From Nocardioides panaciterrulae (GTDB lineage: Bacteria; Actinomycetota; Actinomycetes; Propionibacteriales; Nocardioidaceae): a stretch of DNA of 64,000 bases. Every line of letters begins with the position of its first letter. The stretch's first letter is position 1. The DNA lies in contig NZ_JACCBG010000001.1 of NCBI RefSeq assembly GCF_013409645.1, forward strand, positions 3,346,001 to 3,410,000. The letters run 5' to 3'. Of the stretch, positions 50,369-59,630 are shown one piece after another. The position numbers were made by a program, and so were the translations under genes. The notes beneath the pieces are model-generated. The model saw only the letters and a program-made list of their open reading frames with translations. It had not been told where the DNA came from and searched no databases.

Positions 50369-50527
50369 GCACGCCGGCCCTCCGGATCGCCGCCCCGGCG
50401 CACCTGGGGCGCGGCCCGGTGGCACACATCCGAGGACCGGCGGCATGGACCGCCGCCGGCTGGGGAGGATCGTTGTGAAACGGGCGGCCGAGGGCGAGGA
50501 TCGGTCAACGACGAGAGCGGGGTACCC

Positions 50528-51937
50528 GTGGTCACACCGATCGATCCGACGTCGGCGGCGTTCCTGCTGGCCGAGAACCGCAGCCAGCCCATGCACGTGG
50601 GCGGGCTGCAGCTGTTCCAGCCGCCCGAGGGGGCCGGCCGGGACTACGTGCGCCAGATGTTCGAGCAGATGCGCGACGTCGAGGCCGTCGCCCCGCTGTT
50701 CCTCAAGCACCCCAAGCGGTCGCTGCGGACGGCCGGCCAGCTGGTGTGGGAGGACGACGACCAGTTCGACATCGAGCACCACGTCCGGCACAGCGCACTG
50801 CCCCGTCCGGGCCGGATCCGCGAGCTGCTCGAGCTCTGCGGCCGGCTGCACAGCACCCGGCTCGCCTGGGAGCGCCCGCTGTGGGAGGCCCACGTCATCG
50901 AGGGCCTGCGCGACGGCCGGGTGGCGATGTACACCAAGACCCACCACGCGCTGGTCGACGGCATCTCCGCGATGCGGCTGATCCAGAGCGTGCTGAGCAC
51001 CGACCCGGACAAGCGGGGGATGCCGGCGCCGTGGGGCATGCGCGCGAGCGCGGCCCGCAGCCGCGAGCGGTCGCCGGCGGTCACCGAACGGGACCTCGCC
51101 GAGGTGTCGGTGCACGCGCTGCAGACCGCGCTCGGGATCGCCGCCGAGGCGGCCGGCCTGCCGGGGGCGCTGATCCGGACGCTCAACAGGAGCGTGCGCA
51201 ACGAGACCTCCGCGCTCTCGCTCTACGCCCCGCGCACGATGTTCAACCGCTCGATCACCGGGTCCCGCCGCTTCGCCGCCCAGGACTGGCCGATCGAGCG
51301 GCTGCGGGCGATCGGCAAGGCGTCCGGCGCCACCCTCAACGACGTGGTGCTGGCGATGTGCAGCGGCGCGGTCCGCACCTACCTCACCGAGCTCGACGCG
51401 CTGCCGGACGCCCCGCTGGTGGCGATGGTGCCGGTCGGCCTCCACGCCCGCCAGTCCCACGTCGCCTCGGCCGACGGCGGCAACGCGGTCGGCGCGGTGA
51501 TGTGCAAGCTCGGCACCGACCTCGCCGACCCGGCCGAGCGGCTGGCCGCGGTGCACCGGTCGATGAAGGACGGCAAGGAGGCGCTGTCCAGCATGACCCC
51601 GGTGCAGATCATGGCGATGAGTGCGCTCGGGCAGGCGCCGGCGATCCTGCCGCCGCTGCTGCGGATGCAGGGCATCGTCAAGCCGCCGTACAACCTGATC
51701 ATCAGCAACGTGCCCGGCCCCCGGACCACGCACTACTGGAACGGCGCCCGGCTGCTCGGCCAGTACCCGCTCTCGATCCCGATCAACGGCATGGCGCTCA
51801 ACATCACCTGCACGTCCTACGACGGCAACATGGGGTTCGGGCTGACCGGCTGCCGGCGCACCGTCCCGCACCTGCAGCGGCTGCTCGGCCACCTCGACAC
51901 CGAGGTGGCCGCGCTGGAGAAGGCGGTCGGGGCCTGA
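50528..51937 (+). CDS. Wax ester synthase/diacylglycerol acyltransferase (WS/DGAT)
   Basis: 469 residues from a GTG. Makes triacylglycerol or wax esters from acyl-CoA at the inner membrane or lipid droplet surface. The catalytic HHxxxDG is KTHHALVDGIS with His139, His140, Asp144 and Gly145. Other family stretches are PLWEAHVIEGL, the WS/DGAT-specific NDVVLAMCSGAVRTYL, MVPVGLHAR, NLIISNVPGPRTTHYWNGARL and PLSIPINGMALNITCTSYDGNMGFG. Normal length. Converges with the DNA methyltransferase gene. Together with the desaturase operon and the monooxygenase it points to active lipid metabolism. Confidence 0.95.
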   Translation: MVTPIDPTSAAFLLAENRSQPMHVGGLQLFQPPEGAGRDYVRQMFEQMRDVEAVAPLFLKHPKRSLRTAGQLVWEDDDQFDIEHHVRHSALPRPGRIRELLELCGRLHSTRLAWERPLWEAHVIEGLRDGRVAMYTKTHHALVDGISAMRLIQSVLSTDPDKRGMPAPWGMRASAARSRERSPAVTERDLAEVSVHALQTALGIAAEAAGLPGALIRTLNRSVRNETSALSLYAPRTMFNRSITGSRRFAAQDWPIERLRAIGKASGATLNDVVLAMCSGAVRTYLTELDALPDAPLVAMVPVGLHARQSHVASADGGNAVGAVMCKLGTDLADPAERLAAVHRSMKDGKEALSSMTPVQIMAMSALGQAPAILPPLLRMQGIVKPPYNLIISNVPGPRTTHYWNGARLLGQYPLSIPINGMALNITCTSYDGNMGFGLTGCRRTVPHLQRLLGHLDTEVAALEKAVGA

Positions 51938-51994
51938 GCGGCCGCGGTCCTCGGCGCCGGTCGAGCCACCCGGCCCGGGACCGCTGCTGCGCGC

Positions 51995-53197
51995 TCATCC
52001 CGGCCACTGCGGCGGGTCCTCGAGCAGCCCGCCGCCGACCGTCTCGGCGACCGCGCGCAGCCGCGCCCGGGTGATGTCGGCGACGCTCAGCAGCCCGGCG
52101 GCGCGGGCGTTGGAGCCCTCCCGGGTCGGCTCCCCGGAGTTGACGCTCAGGCACCGGCGGCTGCCGCCGTCCTCGGCGTTCTGCAGGGCGACCGCGTGCC
52201 CGGTGGTGCCGCTGCCGGCGAAGAAGTCGAGCACGCGCACGTCGTCGGGCATGGTCGCGAGGATCCTGCGGACCAGCCCGGTCGGCTTGGGCGACTCGAA
52301 GACGTGGCCCACGGTCGCCTTGAGCTCCGCGACCGCGGTGTCGGTGGTGCCGATCTCCTCGGCGAGCCAGATCGTGCGCAGCTTCTTGCGGCGGCCACCG
52401 GGGGTGTCCCGGACCAGCCAGTCCTTCTGGAACACGTCGACCCGGGGGCCGGCCCGGCCGTTGACGGTGCGGCAGACCAGATCCTCGGGGCGCTGCTCGA
52501 TGAGCGGGCGCGACCAGCGCCAGACCGCGGGCCGGCCGTCGCCGAAGACCGGCCCGATCTCCTGCGCCCCCGCGAACGGGCTGGTGCCGACCCGGCCGGT
52601 GACCGGATCGCCCCAGAGCGTGAAGTGCAGGGTGCGCGCGGTGGTGGGGTTGAACTTCTTGTTGGTGTTGCGCAGCGGCAGCCGCCGGTAGCGGCGGCCG
52701 GTCGCCGGGTCGGTCAGCGGGAAGTCGCGCTCGTCGACCGCGTCGGGGCTGCTGGCGTCCAGGGCGGTGCGCCGGGGGTCCTTGACGTAGACCAGCAGGT
52801 ACTCGTGGCTGGTCGCGAACCCGCGGCCGAGCTGGCGGCCCTTGGCGTTGAGGTTGACCACCACCTGGGCGACGAAGCCCGGCTCCCCGAACACCTCGTC
52901 CATCAGCAGCCGCAGGTGCGCCGCCTCGTTGTCGTCGATGCTGACGAAGATCGCCGCCCGCTCGCTCATCAGCCCCCGCGCCGCCTCGAGCCGGGGCCGC
53001 ATCATCGCCACCCAGGCCTGGTGGCGGGTGCTGCGCGCCTCGCCGTGCCGGAAGTCGTCGCGGTAGGCGAAGTCGTTGCCGGTGTTGTACGGCGGGTCGA
53101 TGTAGACCAGGTCGACCGGCGCGGTCACCCGCGCCAGCACCTCGAGGTTGTCGCCCTCGATGAAGGCGTTCCAGGGGTGCCCAGCCCGTCGACCCAC
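51995..53197 (-). CDS. Site-specific DNA adenine methyltransferase, solitary (beta class)
   Basis: 400 residues from a GTG. DPPYNTG (Asp34-Tyr37), the catalytic motif IV of N6-adenine/N4-cytosine methyltransferases, comes before the SAM-binding DFFAGSGTTGHA (about residue 320), so motif order is beta class, as in type III Mod subunits. The intervening ~200 residues include FIEGDNLEVL, FVSIDDNEAAHLRLLMDEVFG and the target-recognition region. No restriction or helicase subunit gene is adjacent, so it appears to be an orphan methyltransferase for regulation or protection. The recognition sequence is unknown. Confidence 0.9.
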   Translation of the reverse strand: MGRRAGHPWNAFIEGDNLEVLARVTAPVDLVYIDPPYNTGNDFAYRDDFRHGEARSTRHQAWVAMMRPRLEAARGLMSERAAIFVSIDDNEAAHLRLLMDEVFGEPGFVAQVVVNLNAKGRQLGRGFATSHEYLLVYVKDPRRTALDASSPDAVDERDFPLTDPATGRRYRRLPLRNTNKKFNPTTARTLHFTLWGDPVTGRVGTSPFAGAQEIGPVFGDGRPAVWRWSRPLIEQRPEDLVCRTVNGRAGPRVDVFQKDWLVRDTPGGRRKKLRTIWLAEEIGTTDTAVAELKATVGHVFESPKPTGLVRRILATMPDDVRVLDFFAGSGTTGHAVALQNAEDGGSRRCLSVNSGEPTREGSNARAAGLLSVADITRARLRAVAETVGGGLLEDPPQWPG

Positions 53198-53290
53198 GTG
53201 CGCACCCTAGTGGGCCGGGCGGGGCGGCGGCCGGCGACACGGTCGCGGGCCTACGCGCCGCCGGGGGGATCGCCACCTAGCCTGTCGGGC

Positions 53291-54598
53291 ATGCGTGCTC
53301 GGGCCCCGCTGTCGGCTGCCGTCCTCGCGAGCTGCCTCGCGGCGGCCGCCCCCGCCCTGGCCGGCACCGCACCGCCACCCGCCACTCCCCTCGCCACTCC
53401 CCTCGCCACTCCCCTCGCCACTCCCCTCGCCACTCCCCTCGCTTCTGGGCACGGCCACCGGGTGCCGCGCGCGGTCGACGCCCGGCACCACCCGGTCACC
53501 AGCAGCGACGGCGAGCGGGGCGTGCTCGCGCCGGCGGTCCCGTCGTACGCCCGGGAGTCCCCGACCACCGCGGACCTGGTCCGGCGTGAGCTCGCGCCGG
53601 GCGTGACCTGGACCCGGTGGGACCGGCTCGACGCGCGCGGCCCGAACCGGGCGTACCTGCTGACCGTCGACACCCGCCGCCCCGGGGTCTCGCTCGACGT
53701 CGCCACCAGCGGCCGGGTCCGCGAGACCGCCACCGTCAAGGACCTGGTGGACCGCACGCACGCGGTGGCCGGGGTGAACGGCGACTTCTACGACATCGGC
53801 GACACCGGCGCGCCGCTCGGTGTCGCCCGCGACCGGAGCAGCGGGCTGCTCAACGCCCGCAGGAGCGGCTGGAACTCCGCGTTCTACCTCACCCGCGACG
53901 GCCAGCCCGAGATGGGCACGCTGGCGCTGCGGGCGCACGTCGCCCAGCACCCGGACCTGACCATCACCAACCTCAACTCGGCGTTCGTCCAGCCCGGCGG
54001 CATCGGCGTCTACACCCCGCGCTGGGGGCGTACGGCGGGCTACCGGGTCACCGACGGCCAGCGGCGACACGTCCGCATGGTCGTCGTCCGCGGCGGCCGG
54101 GTGCGGGCCTCGCAGACCCGGCTGACCCGGGACCGGCCCATCGACGGCACCGTGCTCATCGGCCGCGGCGCCGGCGCGCGGGCGCTGCGGGCGCTGACCG
54201 TCGGCTCCCGGGCCACGCTCGGGTGGAGCCTGCCGCAGCACCCGGCGATGGCGCTGAGCGGCAGCCGGTTCCTGGTGAAGGACGGGCTGGTCAACGTGGT
54301 CGACGACCGGATGATGGCCCCGCGCACGGCCGTCGGCATCGACCGCGACACCGGCGAGGTGCTGATCCTCGCGGTCGATGGCCGGCAGCGCGACAGCCGT
54401 GGCCTCACCATGGTCGAGCTCGCGAACCTGATGGTCGACCTCGGGGCCGACGACGCGCTCAACCTCGACGGCGGCGGCTCGACCACGATGGTCGTGCGTC
54501 GCCCCGGCGCCCGCAGCCGGGTGGTCAACAGCCCGTCGGACGGCTTCCAGCGCCGGGTCGCCAACGCGCTCGAGGTCCGGTACGCCGCCCCGCGGTGA
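53291..54598 (+). CDS. Secreted phosphodiester glycosidase family (NAGPA-like) protein
   Basis: 435 residues. Sec signal peptide (residues 1-24, ALAG), then a PLAT repeat (five units, residues ~31-50), then a Ser/His-rich region. The C-terminal ~270 residues show the NAGPA fold: GVNGDFYDIGDTGAPLGVA, YTPRWG, TVLIGRGAGA, PRTAVGIDRDTGEVLILAVDGRQ, and GADDALNLDGGGSTTMVV, the family's LDGGGS signature. Bacterial members cleave or bind sugar phosphodiesters at the cell surface, possibly in teichoic-type polymers or EPS. Predicted extracytoplasmic; no membrane anchor after the signal. Confidence 0.88.
   Translation: MRARAPLSAAVLASCLAAAAPALAGTAPPPATPLATPLATPLATPLATPLASGHGHRVPRAVDARHHPVTSSDGERGVLAPAVPSYARESPTTADLVRRELAPGVTWTRWDRLDARGPNRAYLLTVDTRRPGVSLDVATSGRVRETATVKDLVDRTHAVAGVNGDFYDIGDTGAPLGVARDRSSGLLNARRSGWNSAFYLTRDGQPEMGTLALRAHVAQHPDLTITNLNSAFVQPGGIGVYTPRWGRTAGYRVTDGQRRHVRMVVVRGGRVRASQTRLTRDRPIDGTVLIGRGAGARALRALTVGSRATLGWSLPQHPAMALSGSRFLVKDGLVNVVDDRMMAPRTAVGIDRDTGEVLILAVDGRQRDSRGLTMVELANLMVDLGADDALNLDGGGSTTMVVRRPGARSRVVNSPSDGFQRRVANALEVRYAAPR
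53381..53440 (+). repeat. Five 12-base tandem repeats encoding Pro-Leu-Ala-Thr units
   Basis: GCCACTCCCCTC repeats exactly five times from 53381 to 53440, inside the NAGPA-like gene just after its signal peptide. Each unit keeps the frame and encodes one ATPL step, so copy-number change would alter only linker length. Confidence 0.92.
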
Positions 54599-54619
54599 CC
54601 CGAGGGGCGGCGGCCGACG

Positions 54620-55183
54620 TCACACCGCGCCGGACGGGACCGCCACGACCGCGACGGTGGTGACCGGGGCCAGGCACTCCGGCAGCGGACTCCTCACCGG
54701 CTGCGCGGTGACCTGGAGCCCGTCGGGCGTGCGCTGCACGTCGACCGCCTTCGGCACGTCGCAGCCGACCGCGACCACGGCCGCGACCGGCACCCGGCCG
54801 TCGCCGAGGTCGGCCTTCGCGAGCACCTGCTGGAGCCGGCCCTGGAGCAGCCCGCCACGGAACCGGCCGGCGAACTGCTCGACGGCGGCCCGGCTGTCCA
54901 GCACCGTGGGGTGCGGGTCGACGCGGCCGCCCACCGCGGTCTGGCTGATCAGCGCGAGCACGGTGCTGTCCACGGGGCCGGTGCTCGGTGAGGGCGACGC
55001 GCTGCCGGTCGACGTGCTGCCGGCCGACGCGCCGGGGTCGGAGGCGGTGTCCGCGCCGCAGCCGGCGACTAGCCCCGCGGTCAGCAGCACGGTCATCAGG
55101 AGGGGCAGCAGGGCGGGCCGGAGGGCGGGTTTGAGAGCGGGTCGAAGGGCGGGCAGCGGCAGGGGTCCGAGAGTGCGTCGCAT
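54620..55183 (-). CDS. Hypothetical lipoprotein
   Basis: 187 residues with an unusually long n-region made of repeated PAL/RPAL steps, then a lipobox LVAGC with Cys42. A Ser/Thr/Pro linker follows (43-70), then a domain with SQTAVGGRVDPHPTVLDSRAAVEQFAGRF, ending in APVTTVAVVAVPSGAV. One further Cys pair (VAVGCDVPKAVDV and LPECLAPV) could form a disulfide. I do not recognise a family. Convergent with the NAGPA-like gene and divergent from mug. Confidence 0.75.
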   Translation of the reverse strand: MRRTLGPLPLPALRPALKPALRPALLPLLMTVLLTAGLVAGCGADTASDPGASAGSTSTGSASPSPSTGPVDSTVLALISQTAVGGRVDPHPTVLDSRAAVEQFAGRFRGGLLQGRLQQVLAKADLGDGRVPVAAVVAVGCDVPKAVDVQRTPDGLQVTAQPVRSPLPECLAPVTTVAVVAVPSGAV

Positions 55184-55236
55184 GATGATGGGACGGTAGC
55201 CCGCCGCCACCGGTTCCCGCCCCCGACGATCCGGGC

Positions 55237-55288
55237 GGGCGGTCGGGGCGGGCGGTCGGGGCGGGCGGTCGGGGCGGGCGGTCGGGGC
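55237..55288. repeat. Four tandem 13-base G-rich repeats upstream of mug
   Basis: GGGCGGTCGGGGC occurs four times head to tail, ending about 30 bases before the mug start and about 55 bases upstream of the lipoprotein start on the other strand. The plus strand has many closely spaced GGG runs, so a G-quadruplex is possible. Confidence 0.85.
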
Positions 55289-55318
55289 GGAGGCCCGGCC
55301 GCGTGGCAGCATGCGTCC

Positions 55319-55885
55319 GTGCCCCGCTTCACCCGTGCCGAGCTGCAGTCGTTCCGCGGCACCGAGGTGCCCGACCTGCTGGGCACCGACGTCCGGCTGC
55401 TGTTCGTCGGCATCAACCCCGGGCTGTGGACCGCGGCCACGCAGACCCACTTCGCCCACCCGGTCAACCGCTTCTACCCCGCGCTGCTGCGCGCCGGGAT
55501 CATCGGGCACCCGATCGACCCCTCGGCCGGGATGACCGACGAGGACCGCGACCTGCTGCGCGGGCGCGGCATCGGCATCACCAACCTGGTCCGCCGGGCC
55601 ACCGCCCGCGCCGACGAGCTGTCCCGCGACGAGCTGCGCGAGGGCGGCCGGCAGCTCGAGGAGCTGGTCCACCGGGTTGCGCCGCGGGTCGTCGCGGTCG
55701 CCGGCATCACGGCGTACCGCCACGCCTTCGGCCACCGCGGGGCCGCCCTCGGCCACCAGCCCGAGCCGTTCGCCGGCGCCGAGCTGTGGGTCGTCCCGAA
55801 CCCCAGCGGCCTCAACGCCCACGAGACCGTCGAGTCGCTGGCCGCGGCGTACGCCGAACCCGCCCGCGCCGCCGGCATCCTCTGA
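55319..55885 (+). CDS. mug: G/U mismatch-specific DNA glycosylase (Mug/TDG family)
   Basis: 188 residues from a GTG. Removes uracil or ethenocytosine opposite guanine. GINPGLWTAA at 31-40 is the catalytic motif 1 (GINPG, with the Asn that activates water), and VPNPSGLNAHET near residues 161-172 is motif 2. FVGINPG, HPVNRFYPAL and NLVRRATARADEL are standard for the Mug group. Cytosolic DNA repair. G-rich tandem repeats lie directly upstream. Confidence 0.95.
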   Translation: MPRFTRAELQSFRGTEVPDLLGTDVRLLFVGINPGLWTAATQTHFAHPVNRFYPALLRAGIIGHPIDPSAGMTDEDRDLLRGRGIGITNLVRRATARADELSRDELREGGRQLEELVHRVAPRVVAVAGITAYRHAFGHRGAALGHQPEPFAGAELWVVPNPSGLNAHETVESLAAAYAEPARAAGIL

Positions 55886-55923
55886 CCGCCGGGCCGCTCC
55901 CGGCCCACCCGAGCCAGGCCCCC

Positions 55924-57171
55924 TCAGCCGGGCAAGACCTGGTCCTTGCCGAGCACGGTCAGCCCGTCCTGCACGACGAAGCCGCGCGCCTCGTCCTCGC
56001 CCGGGTCGACGCCGATCCGGGCGCCGGGCGGGACCACGACGTGCTTGTCGAGGATCGCGTTGCTCACGACCGCCCCCGCGCCGATCCGCACGCCGTTCAT
56101 CAGCACCGAGTCCGACACCTGGGCCCCGGCGCCGACGAACGCCGCGGGCGAGAGCACCGAGCGGGCGATCTCGCCGCCGCTGACCACGGTGCCCGGCGAG
56201 AGCAGCGACTCCAGCGTCAGCGAGGCGTGACCGTCCTCGCCGGGGGTGATCTTCACCGGTGGCTGCGGGCCGTAGGAGGTGAAGATCGGCCAGTCGAAGT
56301 TGTAGAGGTTGAACACCGGCAGCGGCGAGACCAGGTCCATGTGCGCGGCGTAGTAGGAGCCGATCGTCCCGACGTCGCGCCAGTAGCCGCGGTCGCGGTC
56401 GGTCGCGCCCGGGACGTCGTTGTCCTTGAAGTCGTAGACGCCGGCCTGCTGGCGACGTACGAACGCCGGCACGATGTCGCCGCCCATGTCGTGCTTGGAG
56501 CCGGTCATCATCGAGTCCCGGCTGACCGCCTCGACCAGCGCGTCGGCGTCGAAGACGTAGTTGCCCATCGAGGCCAGCACCTCCCCCGGGCTGTCCGGCA
56601 GGCCGACCGGGTCGGTCGGCTTCTCCAGGAAGTCCCGGATCCGCGAGGGGTCCTCGGGCGCCACGTCGATGACCCCGAACTGGTCGGCCATCGAGATCGG
56701 CTGGCGGATCGCGGCCACCGTGCAGGCCGCGCCGCTCGCCACGTGCTGGTCGACCATCTGGGAGAAGTCCATCCGGTAGACGTGGTCGGCGCCGACGACC
56801 ACGACGATGTCGGGCTGCTCGTCGCGGATCAGGTTCAGCGACTGGTAGATCGCGTCGCCGCTGCCGAGGTACCAGTGCTTGCCGACCCGCTGCTGCGCCG
56901 GCACCGGGGTGACGTAGTTGCCGAGCATCGTCGACATCCGCCAGGTCTGGCTGACGTGCCGGTCCAGGCTGTGCGACTTGTACTGGGTGAGCACCACGAT
57001 CTGCAGGTAGCCGGAGTTCACGACGTTCGACAGCGCGAAGTCGATCAGCCGGTAGATGCCGCCGAACGGCACCGCCGGTTTCGCCCGGTCCGCGGTCAGC
57101 GGCATCAGCCGCTTGCCTTCCCCGCCGGCGAGGACGATGGCCAGGACCTTCTTGCGGCTGCTGGGGCTCAT
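55924..57171 (-). CDS. glgC: Glucose-1-phosphate adenylyltransferase (ADP-glucose pyrophosphorylase)
   Basis: 415 residues; makes ADP-glucose from glucose 1-phosphate and ATP. Nucleotidyltransferase start [43 protein letters not shown], the substrate-binding [24 protein letters not shown] with the metal-binding Asp, and [20 protein letters not shown]-terminal left-handed beta-helix follows ([27 protein letters not shown]). Divergent from glgA/glgM with 98 bases between starts, the arrangement I recall for mycobacterial Rv1213/Rv1212c. Confidence 0.97.
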   Translation of the reverse strand: MSPSSRKKVLAIVLAGGEGKRLMPLTADRAKPAVPFGGIYRLIDFALSNVVNSGYLQIVVLTQYKSHSLDRHVSQTWRMSTMLGNYVTPVPAQQRVGKHWYLGSGDAIYQSLNLIRDEQPDIVVVVGADHVYRMDFSQMVDQHVASGAACTVAAIRQPISMADQFGVIDVAPEDPSRIRDFLEKPTDPVGLPDSPGEVLASMGNYVFDADALVEAVSRDSMMTGSKHDMGGDIVPAFVRRQQAGVYDFKDNDVPGATDRDRGYWRDVGTIGSYYAAHMDLVSPLPVFNLYNFDWPIFTSYGPQPPVKITPGEDGHASLTLESLLSPGTVVSGGEIARSVLSPAAFVGAGAQVSDSVLMNGVRIGAGAVVSNAILDKHVVVPPGARIGVDPGEDEARGFVVQDGLTVLGKDQVLPG

Positions 57172-57269
57172 GCGGTCACGCTAGCGGGAGCCGGCCGCCA
57201 CGGGCAGTGCGAGTTCGGGGACCGAACCACGCGATGCCTGTCCGAGGGGCGACGGAGTAGTTTCGCGCC

Positions 57270-58469
57270 ATGCGCGTCGACGTCCTGACCAAGGAGTACC
57301 CCCCGGAGATCTACGGCGGCGCGGGGGTGCACGTCGCCGAGCTGGTCCGCGCGCTGCGCCGGCTGCCCGACCTCGAGGCCCGGGTGCACGCCTTCGGTGC
57401 GCCGCGCGAGGAGCCGCTGACCGCGTCGTACGCCGACCACGGCGAGCTCGCCCACGCCAACGCGGCGCTGCGGACCCTCGGCGTCGACCTGTCCATCGCC
57501 GACGGCTGTGCCGGCGCCGACCTGGTCCACTCCCACACCTGGTACGCCAACTTCGCCGGGCACCTCGCCTCGCTGCTCTACGGCGTCCCGCACGTGGTCA
57601 GCGCGCACTCGCTGGAGCCGCTGCGGCCGTGGAAGGCCGAGCAGCTCGGCGGCGGCTACGCGATCTCCTCCTGGGTCGAGCGGACGTCGTACGACGCGGC
57701 CGCGGCGGTGATCGCGGTGTCCTCGGCGATGCGCGAGGACGTGCTGCGCTGCTACCCGGCGATCGATCCGGACCGGGTCCACGTGGTGCACAACGGCATC
57801 GACACCGACGACTGGGCGCCGCGCGCCGACCCCGACCGGGTGCGCGAGCTGGGCGTCGACCCGGACCGGCCCTCGGTGGTGTTCGTCGGGCGGATCACCC
57901 GGCAGAAGGGGCTGCCGCTGTTCCTGCGCGCGGTCGCCGAGCTGCCCCCGGACTGCCAGGTGGTGCTGTGCGCCGGGGCGCCCGACACCCCGGAGATCCT
58001 GGCCGAGGTCGAGGGGCTGGTCGCGGACCTGCGACGGCAGCGCGACGGCATCGTGTGGATCGCCGAGATGCTGCCGCGCCGTGACGTCGTCGCGCTGCTC
58101 ACCGGCGCGACCGCGTTCGTGTGCCCATCGATCTACGAGCCGCTCGGCATCGTCAACCTCGAGGCGATGGCCTGCGAGACCGCGGTGGTCGCCACCGCCA
58201 CCGGCGGCATCCCCGAGGTCGTCGTGGACAGCGACGACGAGCGGGCGACCGGCCGGCTGGTGCCGATCGAGCAGGCAACCGACGGCACCGGCACACCGCT
58301 GGACCCGGACCGCTACGTCGCGGACTTCGCGGCCGCGCTCAACGACGTGGTCGGCGACCCGGACCGCGCGGCGCGGATGGGTCGCGCCGGCCGGCGCCGG
58401 GCGATCGAGGCGTTCAGCTGGGGGGCGATCGCCGAGCGCACCGTCGAGGTCTACCGCTCGGTGCTCTGA
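57270..58469 (+). CDS. glgA: Actinobacterial GlgA/GlgM glycosyltransferase (ADP-glucose-dependent, GT4)
   Basis: 399 residues. Start MRVDVLTKEYPPEIYGGAGVHVAELVRAL, then HSHTWYANFAGHLASLLYGVPHVVSAHSLEPLRPW. The GT4 donor region has FVGRITRQKGLPLFLRAV and CPSIYEPLGIVNLEAMACETAVVATATGGIPEVV with the E-x7-E pair. In mycobacteria the orthologue (Rv1212c, GlgM) makes maltose 1-phosphate from ADP-glucose and glucose 1-phosphate rather than extending glycogen directly; I infer the same here. Length and divergence from glgC fit this. Confidence 0.94.
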   Translation: MRVDVLTKEYPPEIYGGAGVHVAELVRALRRLPDLEARVHAFGAPREEPLTASYADHGELAHANAALRTLGVDLSIADGCAGADLVHSHTWYANFAGHLASLLYGVPHVVSAHSLEPLRPWKAEQLGGGYAISSWVERTSYDAAAAVIAVSSAMREDVLRCYPAIDPDRVHVVHNGIDTDDWAPRADPDRVRELGVDPDRPSVVFVGRITRQKGLPLFLRAVAELPPDCQVVLCAGAPDTPEILAEVEGLVADLRRQRDGIVWIAEMLPRRDVVALLTGATAFVCPSIYEPLGIVNLEAMACETAVVATATGGIPEVVVDSDDERATGRLVPIEQATDGTGTPLDPDRYVADFAAALNDVVGDPDRAARMGRAGRRRAIEAFSWGAIAERTVEVYRSVL

Positions 58470-58562
58470 CCGGCGGCCCGCTCCCGGTCGGCGCCCCCGC
58501 GGGCACCGGCGGGCACCCACGGGTACCCACGGCCGCGGCCGTCGGTGTGCGACCATCCCCGC

Positions 58563-59108
58563 GTGGCGATCGAGGTGGTGCCGTACTCCCCGGAGTGGCC
58601 GCGCTGGTTCGCGCACGTCGCGAGGGACCTCGAGCCGGCGCTGCGCGGCGTCCCCGGCGCGGCGGTGGAGCACGTGGGCTCCACCTCGGTCCCCGGGCTC
58701 GCGGCCAAGCCGGTCATCGACGTCGACGTGGTCGTGGCCCGCCGCCAGGTGCCCGCGGCCGTGGCCGCCCTCGAGGGCGCCGGCTACGCGCACCGCGGGG
58801 ACCTCGGCGTCACCGACCGGGAGGCGTTCCACGCGCCGGACGACCAGCCGCGCCGCAACATCTACGTGTGCGTGGCCGGCACCCTGCACCTGCGCAACCA
58901 CCTCGCCGTGCGCGAGGTGCTGCGCGCGCGGGCGGACCTGCGGGAGGAGTACGCCGCCGTGAAGCTGGCCCTGGCCGCCGACCCCGACATGGACATCGAC
59001 ACCTACCTCGCCGGCAAGTCGACGGTGCTGCAGCGGGTGCTCGCGGTCGCGGACCTGACCGCGGAGGAGCGGCTGCAGATCCGGCGGCTCAACGACCAGA
59101 CGGCCTGA
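58563..59108 (+). CDS. GrpB-family nucleotidyltransferase-like protein
   Basis: 181 residues from a GTG at 58563. The GrpB/UPF0157 family pattern is clear: VVPYSPEWPRWFAHVARDLEPAL, AVEHVGSTSVPGLAAKPVIDVDVVV (GS-x-S plus DxD of the nucleotidyltransferase fold), RNIYVCVAGTLHLRNHLAVREVLRA and the terminal helix region. The biochemical role is not established; small cytosolic proteins of this family occur widely in bacteria. It lies 93 bases after glgA/glgM on the same strand. Confidence 0.9.
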   Translation: MAIEVVPYSPEWPRWFAHVARDLEPALRGVPGAAVEHVGSTSVPGLAAKPVIDVDVVVARRQVPAAVAALEGAGYAHRGDLGVTDREAFHAPDDQPRRNIYVCVAGTLHLRNHLAVREVLRARADLREEYAAVKLALAADPDMDIDTYLAGKSTVLQRVLAVADLTAEERLQIRRLNDQTA

Positions 59109-59201
59109 ACCGCCGGACCGGCCGGCCGCCGGTCGGCCCTGCCGAGGGCCCCTGTGGAGGAGCGGTCGCGCCGCGCGGCGGATCGGACGAGGCTGACGGG
59201 C

Positions 59202-59630
59202 ATGAGCGAGACACCCTACGCACCCGTGATCCGCAGCCAGGCCGACCTCGAGGACGCCTGGCGCCACCTCATGGAGCCGCTGGGCTTCGGCGGGCACAGC
59301 CTGTGGCTGATGTTCGTCCAGCCCGACGGCACCCCGCTCCCGCACCTGACCCAGATCGAGGAGTGCGTGCGGCCGCCGACGCCCCCGGAGCTGAACAGCT
59401 TCGTCGCGCTGCTCAGGTCCCTCGGCTCGGAGATGTGCGCGGGCGAGCGAATCGTCTTCCTGCGGTCCCGGCCCGGCCGCGGCGGCCCGACGCCGGACGA
59501 CCTGGCCTGGGCGCGCAGCCTCTACGACGCCTGCCGCCGGGCCGAGGTCGAGACCGACGTGGTGCACCTCGCCACCGACGACATGCTGGTGCCGCTGCCG
59601 ATGGACGAGGTGATGGCCCGCACCGCGTGA
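59202..59630 (+). CDS. Hypothetical cytosolic protein
   Basis: 142 residues from the ATG at 59202. Contains RSQADLEDAWRHLMEPLGFGGHSLWLMFVQPDG, FLRSRPGRGGPTPDDLAWARSLYDACRRAEVETDVVHLATDD, and PLPMDEVMARTA. The fold looks alpha/beta, without signal peptide or membrane segment. Proteins of this form seem to be shared among actinobacteria but I cannot name a family or function. It stands alone between grpB and the cupredoxin-like gene. Confidence 0.75.
   Translation: MSETPYAPVIRSQADLEDAWRHLMEPLGFGGHSLWLMFVQPDGTPLPHLTQIEECVRPPTPPELNSFVALLRSLGSEMCAGERIVFLRSRPGRGGPTPDDLAWARSLYDACRRAEVETDVVHLATDDMLVPLPMDEVMARTA

Noticed and set aside
50475..50527. GTG with a good GGGGAGGA site ahead of the WS/DGAT gene, as an earlier start or leader peptide.
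   Set aside because: It is out of frame with WS/DGAT and runs on as an Arg-rich frame through the gene, with no stop that would make a short leader.
46547..51892. An apparent 1781-codon minus-strand frame spanning several genes.
   Set aside because: Only its last ~370 codons (46547-47653) show a coherent membrane protein with a plausible start; the rest is antisense or out of frame to lysR, MFS and WS/DGAT genes.
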